The translations under genes were made by a program, and so were the position numbers. Below are positions 19,904-27,491 of a DNA stretch of 29,994 nucleotides, one piece after another; position 1 is the first letter of the stretch; each line of letters opens with the position of its first letter. The notes beneath the pieces are model-generated. The model was not told where the DNA came from. It worked only from the letters and a program-made list of their open reading frames with translations, and made no database searches. The DNA is from a virus: IMG/VR virus record IMGVR_UViG_3300022925_000120, positions 1-29,994 of that record. One strand, 5' to 3'.

Positions 19904-22311
19904 GATGTCAGCTCCTGCATCTCCGCCTCTGTCATTGCGCGGGGCAGATACATGACCTGCTTTAAATGACTGTTTATGCTTGCGTAGGTGCCTGTCGCGT
20001 TAGCACCGAAACGATGTTTGTTCTGTGCCGCTGTGGTTATGCGTGGGTGGGCGTCCGTTGCGGCTGCTGAGCCGTTGACAACAAGCGCTCGTGTCGGGGC
20101 TGACGTGTAGGCGAAGGCAACTTTGGGCTCCGTGTTAAGCATACTCGTGGCGCCGTTGATGTTTGAAAGATTATCGGTATTGTTCCACGCACTGAACCAT
20201 TCTGTAGCAGAGCCCTGGAACGAGAGCGCCTCGTTTCCTGTCCCATTAAGAGCAACCAAGCGCCCGTAGAGACCATTAAACACATCCCCCACCACAGCCC
20301 ATGCGTAGTAAGTTCCAGCCGCTGTGTCGAACGGGAACGCGGTATCAGCAAGTTCAAGTATATCACCCGCCCTCGTGACACTTGCCGAGCCTGTAATGAT
20401 GGGAGAGGTCGGGAAGGCACCGACTTCCATCTGCACAAGGTCCACGTCGATTGCGTCGCCACTCGTAGCAAGCTTGATCGCTACGCACGGATTGGTGATG
20501 GTCTTGTTTTCGATTGCGAACCGTTCCCATTCGCCGGATGATAGATCGCAGGTGGTCTCGGAGACTTCCAGCACACTAAAGTTATCCCAAACGCTCACGC
20601 CGTCTGGATTGCTGCCAATATCTGCAAAGGCTATATAGGTCGTCGTGGTTGTCGCCAAAAAGCTACCACTAAAAACGCCACTCCCGGCAGATAAGGTGAC
20701 TGACCCCAGATCGGCAGCGCCACCAGAAACAGCAGACACGCGAAGACGCGGGGCAACTGTGCCACCAGAGCCTGCCGTAACTGATACACACTCGCCAGCA
20801 ACTTTGTATATCTTCCCTGCGACAGTCGTTACCGTACAGTAACCGCCACCCTGGTTCGCTGCGCCCTTTGTCGATTGGATAGCGCTTCCGGTATGCGCGA
20901 GCGTGGCGCTATTGTGAAGCGTCCATCCAGTGATGTCAGAGTCGAATGTGCCGTTTGAAACAAGCTCGCTTCCGGTCGTCTCTCCGATGGCGATCGTCAC
21001 CGAACCCGTTCCGGTTCGCCGTTTCAAAAACACGGATCCCGTTCGTGCGGCTGATGCGCTCGTGATGTTCTGCAGCGCCACGCCGTTGTTAGCGGTTGCC
21101 GTCAGTGTGCTCGCGCTGCTTGCGACGCCATCGGGGCCGGTTGCCGTTTTCGCCGCGTTAGCACTGGTCTTTACCCAGTTGCTCTGCGTCAGGTCGTTCG
21201 AGTAGAGGCACAGGTTGGTCCGCGCTTCCTCCACGAGCACACCGAGACAATTGCCGCTGGTATCGTATTCATAGGGGAGCTGGAACTTGGTGGATGTCGC
21301 GGCGACATAGATATAGGACGTGTCTTCACAGGGGTAGCGCGTGAGCTGACAGCGATTTAGCAGAATGGTCTCTGTCCCGGTCGTGGTGTAGGAAATGGTT
21401 CCCGACGGATTAAAGGTATTCCCTGTCAAAGCAGCACAGAAACCGGCAGAGACCCTGAATACCGTGCCCGTGGTCGCCATGCGAACTGCGGCGTAAACGC
21501 GATACCACCCGTCGCCAACGTCCTCAATACCAGAGTCTAAAAGCGTTGCAGATGATCCGACACCTGTTTGAGTTATGGTTCCGGTGCTCAGATCAACGAT
21601 GAGAGTGGCGTAATTGTCATTCTGCGCGTTCGATACTATCACGTAGCATGTGGTGTACGTACCGGCCTTTACGTCAATTGCCCCATAAAGCACCTCTCCG
21701 GCGTAGTGCGCCTGAGTTGCTTGATTTACAATATTAACAGTCCCCGCGACAACTGAGGCATTGGCGGTTAACGTCTGCCCGCTGTCGGTCGTGTTGGCAT
21801 TGGTCCATAGCGCTAAGTTTTCTGAATACGTCGCCAGATTGTGTGCCGCGTAGGCATAATTACCGGACTGCTGTCGGCATAGCTTTACGGACGGCGCCGA
21901 GTATGTGAGCAGGCCTGCAGGTCCGACCAGCGAACCCGATGAAACAAGGCCCACCGAATTGTACTCATTGGCCGGCGTGCCGGTGTCTTTCACGCGCGCC
22001 GATTGGTCCGTGAAATCGAACGCCAAGCCGTCTGTCTCACCCGACAGCAGCGTCGATGCCCCGCCGAGCGTGACGCTCGACATGTCGTCCCAGCCGTCAA
22101 AGCCCTGCTCGACCGCGAACGCCTGCATGGCGCCGGGAAGGTTGGCGTAGCTCGTGCCGAGCTGGTCGTTGATCCACGACAGCAGCCGCTCGCCGAACGT
22201 GCCGGCGGCAACGCCCGCATCGTCAAACAGAGCATGCCAGTCTTCGGTGTAGCTTCCCGTCGTGCCTGTCGAATCCCTGACCGCCGCTTGCACGCCAGAT
22301 TGGTTGCTCAT
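19900..22311 (-). CDS. large multi-domain spike/fibre with carbohydrate-binding modules (803 aa)
   Basis: I chose the ATG at 22311, which overlaps the stop of the four-Cys gene; eight more codons are open upstream. Domains: an N-terminal unit (1-125; TEDWHALFDDAGVAAGTFGE) likely for attachment; a spike module (about 155-330; YSENLALWTNANTTDSGQTL to DGWYRVYAAVRM); a second spike module (about 360-650) that starts VEEARTNLCLYSNDL and ends LVQMEVGAFPTSPIITGS; and a C-terminal LamG-like domain (about 655-803). A CBM4/9-like sandwich (NGTFDSDITGW) sits inside the second module. The gene is visibly lower in GC than its neighbours. Its place between portal and scaffold suggests a head spike; receptor binding is inferred. 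Confidence 0.8.
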   Translation of the reverse strand: MSNQSGVQAAVRDSTGTTGSYTEDWHALFDDAGVAAGTFGERLLSWINDQLGTSYANLPGAMQAFAVEQGFDGWDDMSSVTLGGASTLLSGETDGLAFDFTDQSARVKDTGTPANEYNSVGLVSSGSLVGPAGLLTYSAPSVKLCRQQSGNYAYAAHNLATYSENLALWTNANTTDSGQTLTANASVVAGTVNIVNQATQAHYAGEVLYGAIDVKAGTYTTCYVIVSNAQNDNYATLIVDLSTGTITQTGVGSSATLLDSGIEDVGDGWYRVYAAVRMATTGTVFRVSAGFCAALTGNTFNPSGTISYTTTGTETILLNRCQLTRYPCEDTSYIYVAATSTKFQLPYEYDTSGNCLGVLVEEARTNLCLYSNDLTQSNWVKTSANAAKTATGPDGVASSASTLTATANNGVALQNITSASAARTGSVFLKRRTGTGSVTIAIGETTGSELVSNGTFDSDITGWTLHNSATLAHTGSAIQSTKGAANQGGGYCTVTTVAGKIYKVAGECVSVTAGSGGTVAPRLRVSAVSGGAADLGSVTLSAGSGVFSGSFLATTTTTYIAFADIGSNPDGVSVWDNFSVLEVSETTCDLSSGEWERFAIENKTITNPCVAIKLATSGDAIDVDLVQMEVGAFPTSPIITGSASVTRAGDILELADTAFPFDTAAGTYYAWAVVGDVFNGLYGRLVALNGTGNEALSFQGSATEWFSAWNNTDNLSNINGATSMLNTEPKVAFAYTSAPTRALVVNGSAAATDAHPRITTAAQNKHRFGANATGTYASINSHLKQVMYLPRAMTEAEMQELTS

Positions 22312-22469
22312 TCCGCGGGCTCCCAGTCGCTGCACACGGCAAGGTCAAGCGTTGTCATCATGTGCCGCACGCATTGGCCGATCGCCTCGCCATCCTTCGT
22401 CACGTAATGCGCGCACGTCGCGCACTTCGGGTTCGGATCGGCAAGCCGTGTCTCAAGGCGCGGGTCCAT
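22308..22469 (-). CDS. four-cysteine zinc-ribbon-like small protein (53 aa)
   Basis: The ATG at 22469 lies within the 3' end of the portal gene (17-base overlap), and the stop overlaps the start of the spike (ATGA). MDPRLETRLADPNPKCATCA carries a CxxC at residues 16-19, with single Cys at 33 and 47. These four could bind zinc. The rest is polar. I recall similar short ORFs after phage portal genes, with no assigned role. It is easily missed because of its size. Confidence 0.75.
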   Translation of the reverse strand: MDPRLETRLADPNPKCATCAHYVTKDGEAIGQCVRHMMTTLDLAVCSDWEPAE

Positions 22470-24444
22470 TCATCCCCCCTGGCATGACGGGCTGAGGCCC
22501 GATCGGTTGCGGTCCCATCGCGGCCATCTTGGCGAGATCCTGCCGGCCTTTGGCTTCCGCAACCACGGCGCCGATCTGCGCCTTCTGTACGTCGGCCTTT
22601 GCCTTGATTTCCGTCGCCTGGGCTTTGATCTTCTCGACCTCGAGCGCCGGGTCTGGCTGCGGCTCGGGCGGCGGCTGGCTCGCCTGCTGCATGATCTCAT
22701 CGCGGGCTTCGTCAAGCGCTTCCTCGACCTGGCGTCCGCTCTTGAAGCCCCGCACCCCGAAACCAAGAAGCTCAAAGCCGAGCTTGACCATCGGCGGGCC
22801 GCCCATCTGCGCCATCGGCGCCCACTGTTGCAAGAAGCCGCTCATGGCCGTCAGAAGCTCTGTGCGGGACTGCTTTTCGCTTTCGGCATCCTCGAGCACC
22901 GTAGAATCCGTTTCGATGTCGATCCGATACGAGCGCAGCTTGTCAGAGCGCAACACGCCCATAACGTCGTCAATCGTCACCTGATTGGCGAGGTCTGGCG
23001 GCACCTGCGGCTGCTGGCCCTGCATCGCCTGCTGCTGCATCGCCTGCATGGCCTGTTGCTGCACTTCGGCCTTTGTCGGCAGCTTGATCCCGCTGGCCTC
23101 CATCAGCACCATGGGCTCGAAATGCTCGGCGATGATCTCGGCCTTGATCCTGAGCGTGTCCCTGATCCAGCGCTGCACCTCGCGCTGGCTGGTCCGAACC
23201 CTCGCAGAACCGGCGCTGGCCTTGATCGACTGTGCCGTCGCCGTCTCATTCGGGTTTGACGCGCCGCGCAGAATGTCGCTGATGCCGGTAATCTCATATA
23301 TCGATTGTATCAGCATATCCTTGTCCTGATACAATCCAGACAGAACAGCGACAAACGGCGACAAATCCTCGGTTTGGAATGCGGCCTTAAGCCCGCCATT
23401 GGCAGCCAGCGAGCCGAAATTCTCGCTCGGTATGAACTCGTTGTCCCCAGCCTTTGCCAGCCGCCGCAACTCCTTGACGCTTGCGTCATAGACGCCGCGG
23501 CGCTTCAAGGCGGCCGTCAGATTGGCGATGCGATCGGTGATGACGTCCAATTCTTCGGCCTGATCGATGTAAAGCTCGAGATCAGGCGTTGGAATGTAGG
23601 TTTCATTGCCGGTTACGGCCTGGATCGGCTCAGCCATCGGCCAGAACCCGGACAGCCCGTAGGGGTCATCATCGACACGGAGCAGCGTCGGCCAGCCCTT
23701 GACCACGAATAACCGCTGGCGCTTGGTCTTATTCCAGATTTCCCAGACTTCGGCGCGGCGCAGATCCTCCGGCACGTCTTCCGGCGCCTTGTTGGTGTAC
23801 GGCTCCGGGCACCAGTTCAGCGGCACGCGCTCGGCGTCGGCAAAACCCGCCGCCTCCATATCCTCGCGCGTCATTTTGGTTCGGAACGCGACCCACCACA
23901 CATCGCGCCAGCACCGGGCCGGGTTATGCAGGAAGTCCTTGTGGTAGACGAACTCTTCATTGACTTTCTGGTCAACAATGACCTCTTGCCCCGCCTCGTT
24001 ACGCTTGGTCTCGGGCTCATAGACGAGCCGCACGACGCCGCGGCCTGGCACAAGGCGCTCGTGCACGCCGGCCCGGAAAGCCGCGTCATGCTCGGTGTTG
24101 TCGGCGCAATAAGCAAGCGTGCGCTCCATCATATCGCTGACCGTGCGCGACAGAGGATCACGGGTCTGGGTAAAGCGCGCCCGGACATCTGGCTTGGCAA
24201 CACGGGCATACAGCGTCGATCGCAGCGTTTCGACGTTGGCGTAAAAGATGTTGAACCGGCGCTGGCGGGCCTTTTGCGTGCTCAACCGCTCGGCGCGATA
24301 GCGCTTTTCGCACTTGTCGGCCCTGTCCCACCACTCCTTGTGATCCTTCTCGGCCGCCTCGAGCTGGTTTTGCCACGCCTGCGAGCTTTCTGCCTTTACG
24401 GCGTCCCCCTGCTCGGCCTTGTCGTCGTCGTCGTCATCGATCAC
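22453..24444 (-). CDS. portal protein, P22-like (663 aa)
   Basis: It starts at GTG 24444 after GGGGAG, with an acidic MIDDDDDD start overlapping the previous gene. Portal family parts: KEWWDRADKCEKRYRAERLS near 36-55, NIFYANVETLRSTLYARVAK, FVYHKDFLHNPARCWRDVWW (165-184), WEIWNKTKRQ, ISDILRGASNPNETATAQSI (about 385-405), and a long helical Gln-rich barrel/tail. A dodecamer at one capsid vertex admits and holds DNA, contacting TerL and the gp4-like adaptor. The Gln/Pro-rich C-terminal tail (about 590-663) may be disordered or form the barrel. Confidence 0.92.
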   Translation of the reverse strand: MIDDDDDDKAEQGDAVKAESSQAWQNQLEAAEKDHKEWWDRADKCEKRYRAERLSTQKARQRRFNIFYANVETLRSTLYARVAKPDVRARFTQTRDPLSRTVSDMMERTLAYCADNTEHDAAFRAGVHERLVPGRGVVRLVYEPETKRNEAGQEVIVDQKVNEEFVYHKDFLHNPARCWRDVWWVAFRTKMTREDMEAAGFADAERVPLNWCPEPYTNKAPEDVPEDLRRAEVWEIWNKTKRQRLFVVKGWPTLLRVDDDPYGLSGFWPMAEPIQAVTGNETYIPTPDLELYIDQAEELDVITDRIANLTAALKRRGVYDASVKELRRLAKAGDNEFIPSENFGSLAANGGLKAAFQTEDLSPFVAVLSGLYQDKDMLIQSIYEITGISDILRGASNPNETATAQSIKASAGSARVRTSQREVQRWIRDTLRIKAEIIAEHFEPMVLMEASGIKLPTKAEVQQQAMQAMQQQAMQGQQPQVPPDLANQVTIDDVMGVLRSDKLRSYRIDIETDSTVLEDAESEKQSRTELLTAMSGFLQQWAPMAQMGGPPMVKLGFELLGFGVRGFKSGRQVEEALDEARDEIMQQASQPPPEPQPDPALEVEKIKAQATEIKAKADVQKAQIGAVVAEAKGRQDLAKMAAMGPQPIGPQPVMPGGMNGPAP

Positions 24445-25732
24445 GCATCAGCTCCCCGCCCATCAGGGCGCCGTTTATATCTGCCTCTGACACGCCATAG
24501 AGCGACGCCGCGCCAGCAATGCCGTACTTGCGGACGATCGAGACAAGACTATCGTCCCGCTCCCCCTGCACCGCAGCGCCTAGGGCGGCGGCTTCTTTCG
24601 GGTTGGCGTAGAGGAGTTCGCCAGTGGTGGCCGAGCGAACGTGGCCGGGCGCCCACATTGCGATTTGATCAACGGGGGAGCCAAACTCCCGAACCCCCTC
24701 AAACACAGCGCCGTCATATCCCTCGCCCTTAGCGCGCTCTATAGCGTCAGCGAAGGCCCGGCTGTTATATCCTGAGCCTTCCGGTGCGATACGCTTTAAG
24801 TTGCCACCAACATCGACAGGATAAACAGCCGATAGATCCCCCTCATACTTACTGCCCGCAATGCGCGCCCAATTGGACGCATCGTCAGGCGATGGTGTGA
24901 ACCACACCGCCTTCTCGTTTGGGGTGCCAGCCATAGAACCGGCACGATCTATGGAGAATGTGTCAATGGGCTGCTCTGTTGCGGTGCCGTGATAGGCCCT
25001 TATGCCTTTCTTCTCACCCTGTAGCGCAGCGCCTAGGGCGGCAGCTTCTTTTGGGTTGGCGGCTAGAGACGGGCGAAACTGTCCGTTCCCGACATCCACA
25101 TACCGGCGCACCGCTTCCGGGTCGTTCTTCATCCAGCGCGCATACTCCGCAGCGCTCAATTGGCTATCGTCTGGCAGGACTTTCTTTCCCGTCCGACGCT
25201 CCATTTCTTTTTGCAGCGCCGTTGCGATCCCCTGCCGCTGATAGTCCTTGTTAATCGCAATATTCCGCAGCATCAGCGCATCCGGCGCACCCGACCCGCG
25301 CGCAGTCGGCAAGTCATAGAACAGGCCGTGGCCGATCTCGTCTGGTCCGCTCATGATCGACGCCCGCGCATGGCCCGTTGTTTTGGAAAACTCGGGAATT
25401 TCAAAACGGACATTTGGCGACCCGCTGGCAACAAACGCCCCTGATGGCTTCGGAGCAGCGACGCTTCCCATGGCTGCCGCGCCCGTCACGGCCAGCGCGT
25501 CACCCATCGCTTGCGGATCGTAGGGCAGACCCCGCTGCATGCGCTCTATGTTCTCGGACGCGCCGCCATTCATCAACCGTTGCCACGCCTCGACCGGCTC
25601 GGTGATCAGGCCTGGAAGCCCGAGTGCGTGGCTGCCATCACCATACTCGACCACAGGCGCAAGGGTGCCGCGGTTCACAACGTCGGTCGGCTGTGTCGGC
25701 GAGCCCTCGAGGAGCTTCCACCACGGGATCAT
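24434..25732 (-). CDS. polyvalent virion protein: GNAT-like plus ADP-ribosyltransferase-like domain (432 aa)
   Basis: The N-terminal 100 residues have hydrophobic Ala/Gly stretches (DALAVTGAAAMGSVAAP). Residues 105-211 resemble GNAT: LRNIAINKDYQRQGIATALQ is an acetyl-CoA motif A (Q-R-Q-G-I-A-T-A). Residues 243-367 resemble the ART-PolyVal/MuF-like ADP-ribosyltransferases: IRAYHGTATEQPIDTFS, AVWFTPSPDDASNWAR, YDGAVFEGV, and a final strand DQIAMWAPGHVRSA. ANPKEAAALGAA occurs both before (225-236) and after (376-387) this domain. It sits between terL and portal, where phages often encode capsid-injected effectors. Catalysis is unproven. ART activity would modify host proteins after entry. Confidence 0.75.
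   Translation of the reverse strand: MIPWWKLLEGSPTQPTDVVNRGTLAPVVEYGDGSHALGLPGLITEPVEAWQRLMNGGASENIERMQRGLPYDPQAMGDALAVTGAAAMGSVAAPKPSGAFVASGSPNVRFEIPEFSKTTGHARASIMSGPDEIGHGLFYDLPTARGSGAPDALMLRNIAINKDYQRQGIATALQKEMERRTGKKVLPDDSQLSAAEYARWMKNDPEAVRRYVDVGNGQFRPSLAANPKEAAALGAALQGEKKGIRAYHGTATEQPIDTFSIDRAGSMAGTPNEKAVWFTPSPDDASNWARIAGSKYEGDLSAVYPVDVGGNLKRIAPEGSGYNSRAFADAIERAKGEGYDGAVFEGVREFGSPVDQIAMWAPGHVRSATTGELLYANPKEAAALGAAVQGERDDSLVSIVRKYGIAGAASLYGVSEADINGALMGGELMRDR
24572..24608. repeat. direct repeat bracketing the ART-like domain, copy 1
   Basis: 37 bases coding for ANPKEAAALGAA with two differences from the copy at 25025-25061. It lies at the C-terminal edge of the ART-like domain. Confidence 0.8.
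25025..25061. repeat. direct repeat bracketing the ART-like domain, copy 2
   Basis: 35 of 37 bases match the copy at 24572-24608. It encodes ANPKEAAALGAALQGEKK just before the ART-like domain. Similarity extends weakly for about 10 bases on the low-coordinate side (CTC-CCCTG). Confidence 0.8.
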
Positions 25733-27049
25733 TCAGCCTGCCTCTGCATCGTATTCTTCTAGCAGCTCGTTCAAGGTGCGGGGGCGCACCAGTTCCTTCA
25801 ATACGTCCGGCGCGGCCGGCTCTGGCACCAGCTCACGCCATGCCATGGCCAGATACCTAAAAGCGTCCGCAGTGTGGGACGTCCAATCGTGTTCTGGACG
25901 ATCACGATATGTCTTGCTCTTCTGGTCGTACTCGCAGCGATAGTCCCGCAGCGCCGACAAGCCAAACTTGCACTTGATCGCGTCGAAGTGGCACCGGGGC
26001 AGAGTCACCCTGGCGGCGTTGATGCCGTCCATCAGCTTGTGGTCAGGCACCACGCGCGGCCGGCGGCCAAGCTCCTTCAGCGTCTCTATTCGCGTCCGAC
26101 CCGTTCCAAGCTCGCGCACCCTGGCGTCGTGCGGCACCCAGTCCCACGCCTCGCCGTAGCGGTAGGGCCTGGACTTGAGCACCCCGACATAATGGGAGAG
26201 CGGCTGGCCGTGGTTTTCGTAGTGATCGATGACGCGGATGCCATCGGGGGCGATCTGGAAGAACCAGATCGACGTGCTGTCCCCCATGCCGAGATCCCAG
26301 CTTGTGTGGACATCAAGCTCGGGCTCGTAGGGCACCCAGCCGATCCGGCCGGTCTTCTCGAGGTCTTCGATCTCCCGTCCGAAGTATGATCCGAGCACCG
26401 CGGCGTCGAACGAACATTCAAACTCTTGCGCGTACTGTTCCGCCGTCAGCATCTTGCGGGCGTCGGCCAGCTCTTGCTCGGCGACAAGGCCGGTTTCAGA
26501 TGCCCGGAGCATCAAGGAAAACCAGTCGTCGCTGTCCTGCGCCTGCTGCCAGATTTCAGCGAAGCTGTTGGAGCGTCCCTTTGGCGTGCCGATGAACGTC
26601 GCCCAACCTTTGCGGTCGCTCAATGCAGGGCGAATGACTGTAGGCCAGGAGCGAGGATCAAAGTCGGCCGGCTCATCGAGTACCACTCCATCCAGATAGA
26701 TGCCGCGCAGTCGATCGTAATTCTCGCAGCCGTGTAGCCTGATGCGGGCTCCGTTCTGGAAATCAACACGCAGTTCGCTTTCGTTGATAGTTGCCCCCGG
26801 CACGGGCGTTGCGAACTGCTTGACATAGGTCCAGGCTACGTCCTTCGCTTGTGCGTAGTAGGGCGCGATATAGGCGAACCGAGCGTTTTGCCGCGTCGTC
26901 CTAAGCGCAGCATCAACCAGATCAGCTATGCACGCGACAGTCTTCCCGCATCTGCGATGAGCGACAATGCAGGCCCAACGCTGGCGACGCAGATGATAGG
27001 GAATGAACTCTTTGCGCGGCTCATAGCCTAGCGAGACGACTTGCGCCAC
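25733..27049 (-). CDS. terL: terminase large subunit (438 aa)
   Basis: ATPase domain: Walker A VAHRRCGKT at 29-37, the terminase-type P-loop with Arg-Arg in place of Gly. Walker B with catalytic Glu is VVLDEP at 122-127, and the coupling motif FIGTPKGRS lies at 152-160. The RNase H-like nuclease has Asp252 in SWDLGMGDS and Asp395 in TADAFRY. The protein pumps DNA into the procapsid through the portal and cuts it. It starts at GTG 27049 with AAAAGGG upstream; no ATG occurs in frame before the next stop. Its stop is adjacent to the polyvalent gene. Confidence 0.95.
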   Translation of the reverse strand: MAQVVSLGYEPRKEFIPYHLRRQRWACIVAHRRCGKTVACIADLVDAALRTTRQNARFAYIAPYYAQAKDVAWTYVKQFATPVPGATINESELRVDFQNGARIRLHGCENYDRLRGIYLDGVVLDEPADFDPRSWPTVIRPALSDRKGWATFIGTPKGRSNSFAEIWQQAQDSDDWFSLMLRASETGLVAEQELADARKMLTAEQYAQEFECSFDAAVLGSYFGREIEDLEKTGRIGWVPYEPELDVHTSWDLGMGDSTSIWFFQIAPDGIRVIDHYENHGQPLSHYVGVLKSRPYRYGEAWDWVPHDARVRELGTGRTRIETLKELGRRPRVVPDHKLMDGINAARVTLPRCHFDAIKCKFGLSALRDYRCEYDQKSKTYRDRPEHDWTSHTADAFRYLAMAWRELVPEPAAPDVLKELVRPRTLNELLEEYDAEAG

Positions 27050-27099
27050 GCTCTGCCCTTTTGAATGTCGCAGATCGTTTGCGGCGAAACCCGGTCCAT
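27028..27099 (-). CDS. 23-codon ORF between terS and terL, HTH-like remnant
   Basis: MDRVSPQTICDIQKGRAWRK plus three residues. The segment VSPQTICDIQKGRAW looks like the recognition half of a helix-turn-helix, as at the C-termini of HNH homing nucleases (vSxxTIsdIxxGraW). It overlaps the first 22 bases of terL. It has no obvious ribosome-binding site and may be a remnant of an excised mobile nuclease gene or chance. Confidence 0.25.
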   Translation of the reverse strand: MDRVSPQTICDIQKGRAWRKSSR

Positions 27100-27106
27100 T
27101 AATCTA

Positions 27107-27403
27107 TCAACCTTCGGCCGCACGGGGCACTCCCGTTATGATGGTGAATGTCAATGGGCGCTCCTGGTCGCCTTCAACTTTGGTTGAGGCGAGGCGCGGA
27201 TGAATGTAAGGTGCGGCGTCTACCGCAGCCTTGTAGCGCTCAGAGAAGTCTGCATTCTCGTCCCGCAAGACTGCAAGCATGAACTCGAGGGGCGTGATGC
27301 CTTCGGCCGCGGCCTTGACCATGATCTCTTTGCGACGCTTGGTCTGCTCTGAAACCTGACCTTTCTTACGGCCAGCCCCTTCCCGTTTACCGCCTCTAGC
27401 CAT
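27107..27403 (-). CDS. terS: terminase small subunit (98 aa)
   Basis: It begins MARGGKREGAGRKKGQVSEQ, the GAGRxxG basic arm of this family, then KEIMVKAAAEGITPLEFMLA and a helix ending AAVDAAPYIHPRLASTK, all typical of the small subunits with LEFMLxVxRDE and APYxHPRLAS. It recognises the packaging site and delivers DNA to TerL. The ribosome-binding site is poor. A promoter lies about 35-65 bases upstream, and TTGATT hexamers cluster there. Confidence 0.9.
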   Translation of the reverse strand: MARGGKREGAGRKKGQVSEQTKRRKEIMVKAAAEGITPLEFMLAVLRDENADFSERYKAAVDAAPYIHPRLASTKVEGDQERPLTFTIITGVPRAAEG

Positions 27404-27406
27404 CGT

Positions 27407-27469
27407 TTGATTGCTTTGATTGTTGGTCCGTTTCGGTTGATTTATATGATTGCATAATCAACAAATCAA
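27407..27469. repeat. five TTGATT/AATCAA hexamers upstream of terS
   Basis: TTGATT on the + strand at 27407-27412, 27416-27421 and 27437-27442; AATCAA at 27456-27461 and 27464-27469. The third and fourth also face each other as inverted arms. The whole stretch 27404-27480 is far more AT-rich than its surroundings. It could be an operator, a TerS-binding (pac) site, or both. Confidence 0.6.
27441..27469 (-). promoter_or_regulatory. sigma-70-type promoter for the terminase/head operon
   Basis: On the - strand: -35 TTGATT (27469-27464), a 17-base spacer, and -10 TATAAA (27446-27441). The spacer contains TGATT-atgc-AATCA, an inverted repeat that could be an operator. Transcription would start near 27434 and reach terS at 27403. 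Confidence 0.65.
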
Positions 27470-27491
27470 AACCTCGGTTGCAGATACGCCA

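Noticed and set aside
22312-22335. Longer start of the spike gene
   Set aside because: The ATG at 22311 overlaps the stop of the four-Cys gene in the ATGA form used throughout this operon.
22507-23259. 250-residue open frame on the + strand opposite the portal gene
   Set aside because: Antisense to a certain gene, Leu/Arg/His-rich, no start signal or family features; typical of shadow frames in GC-rich DNA.
24422-24439. GTC/GAC trinucleotide run at the portal start as a microsatellite switch
   Set aside because: It simply encodes the Asp-rich portal N-terminus; length changes by whole codons would keep the frame.
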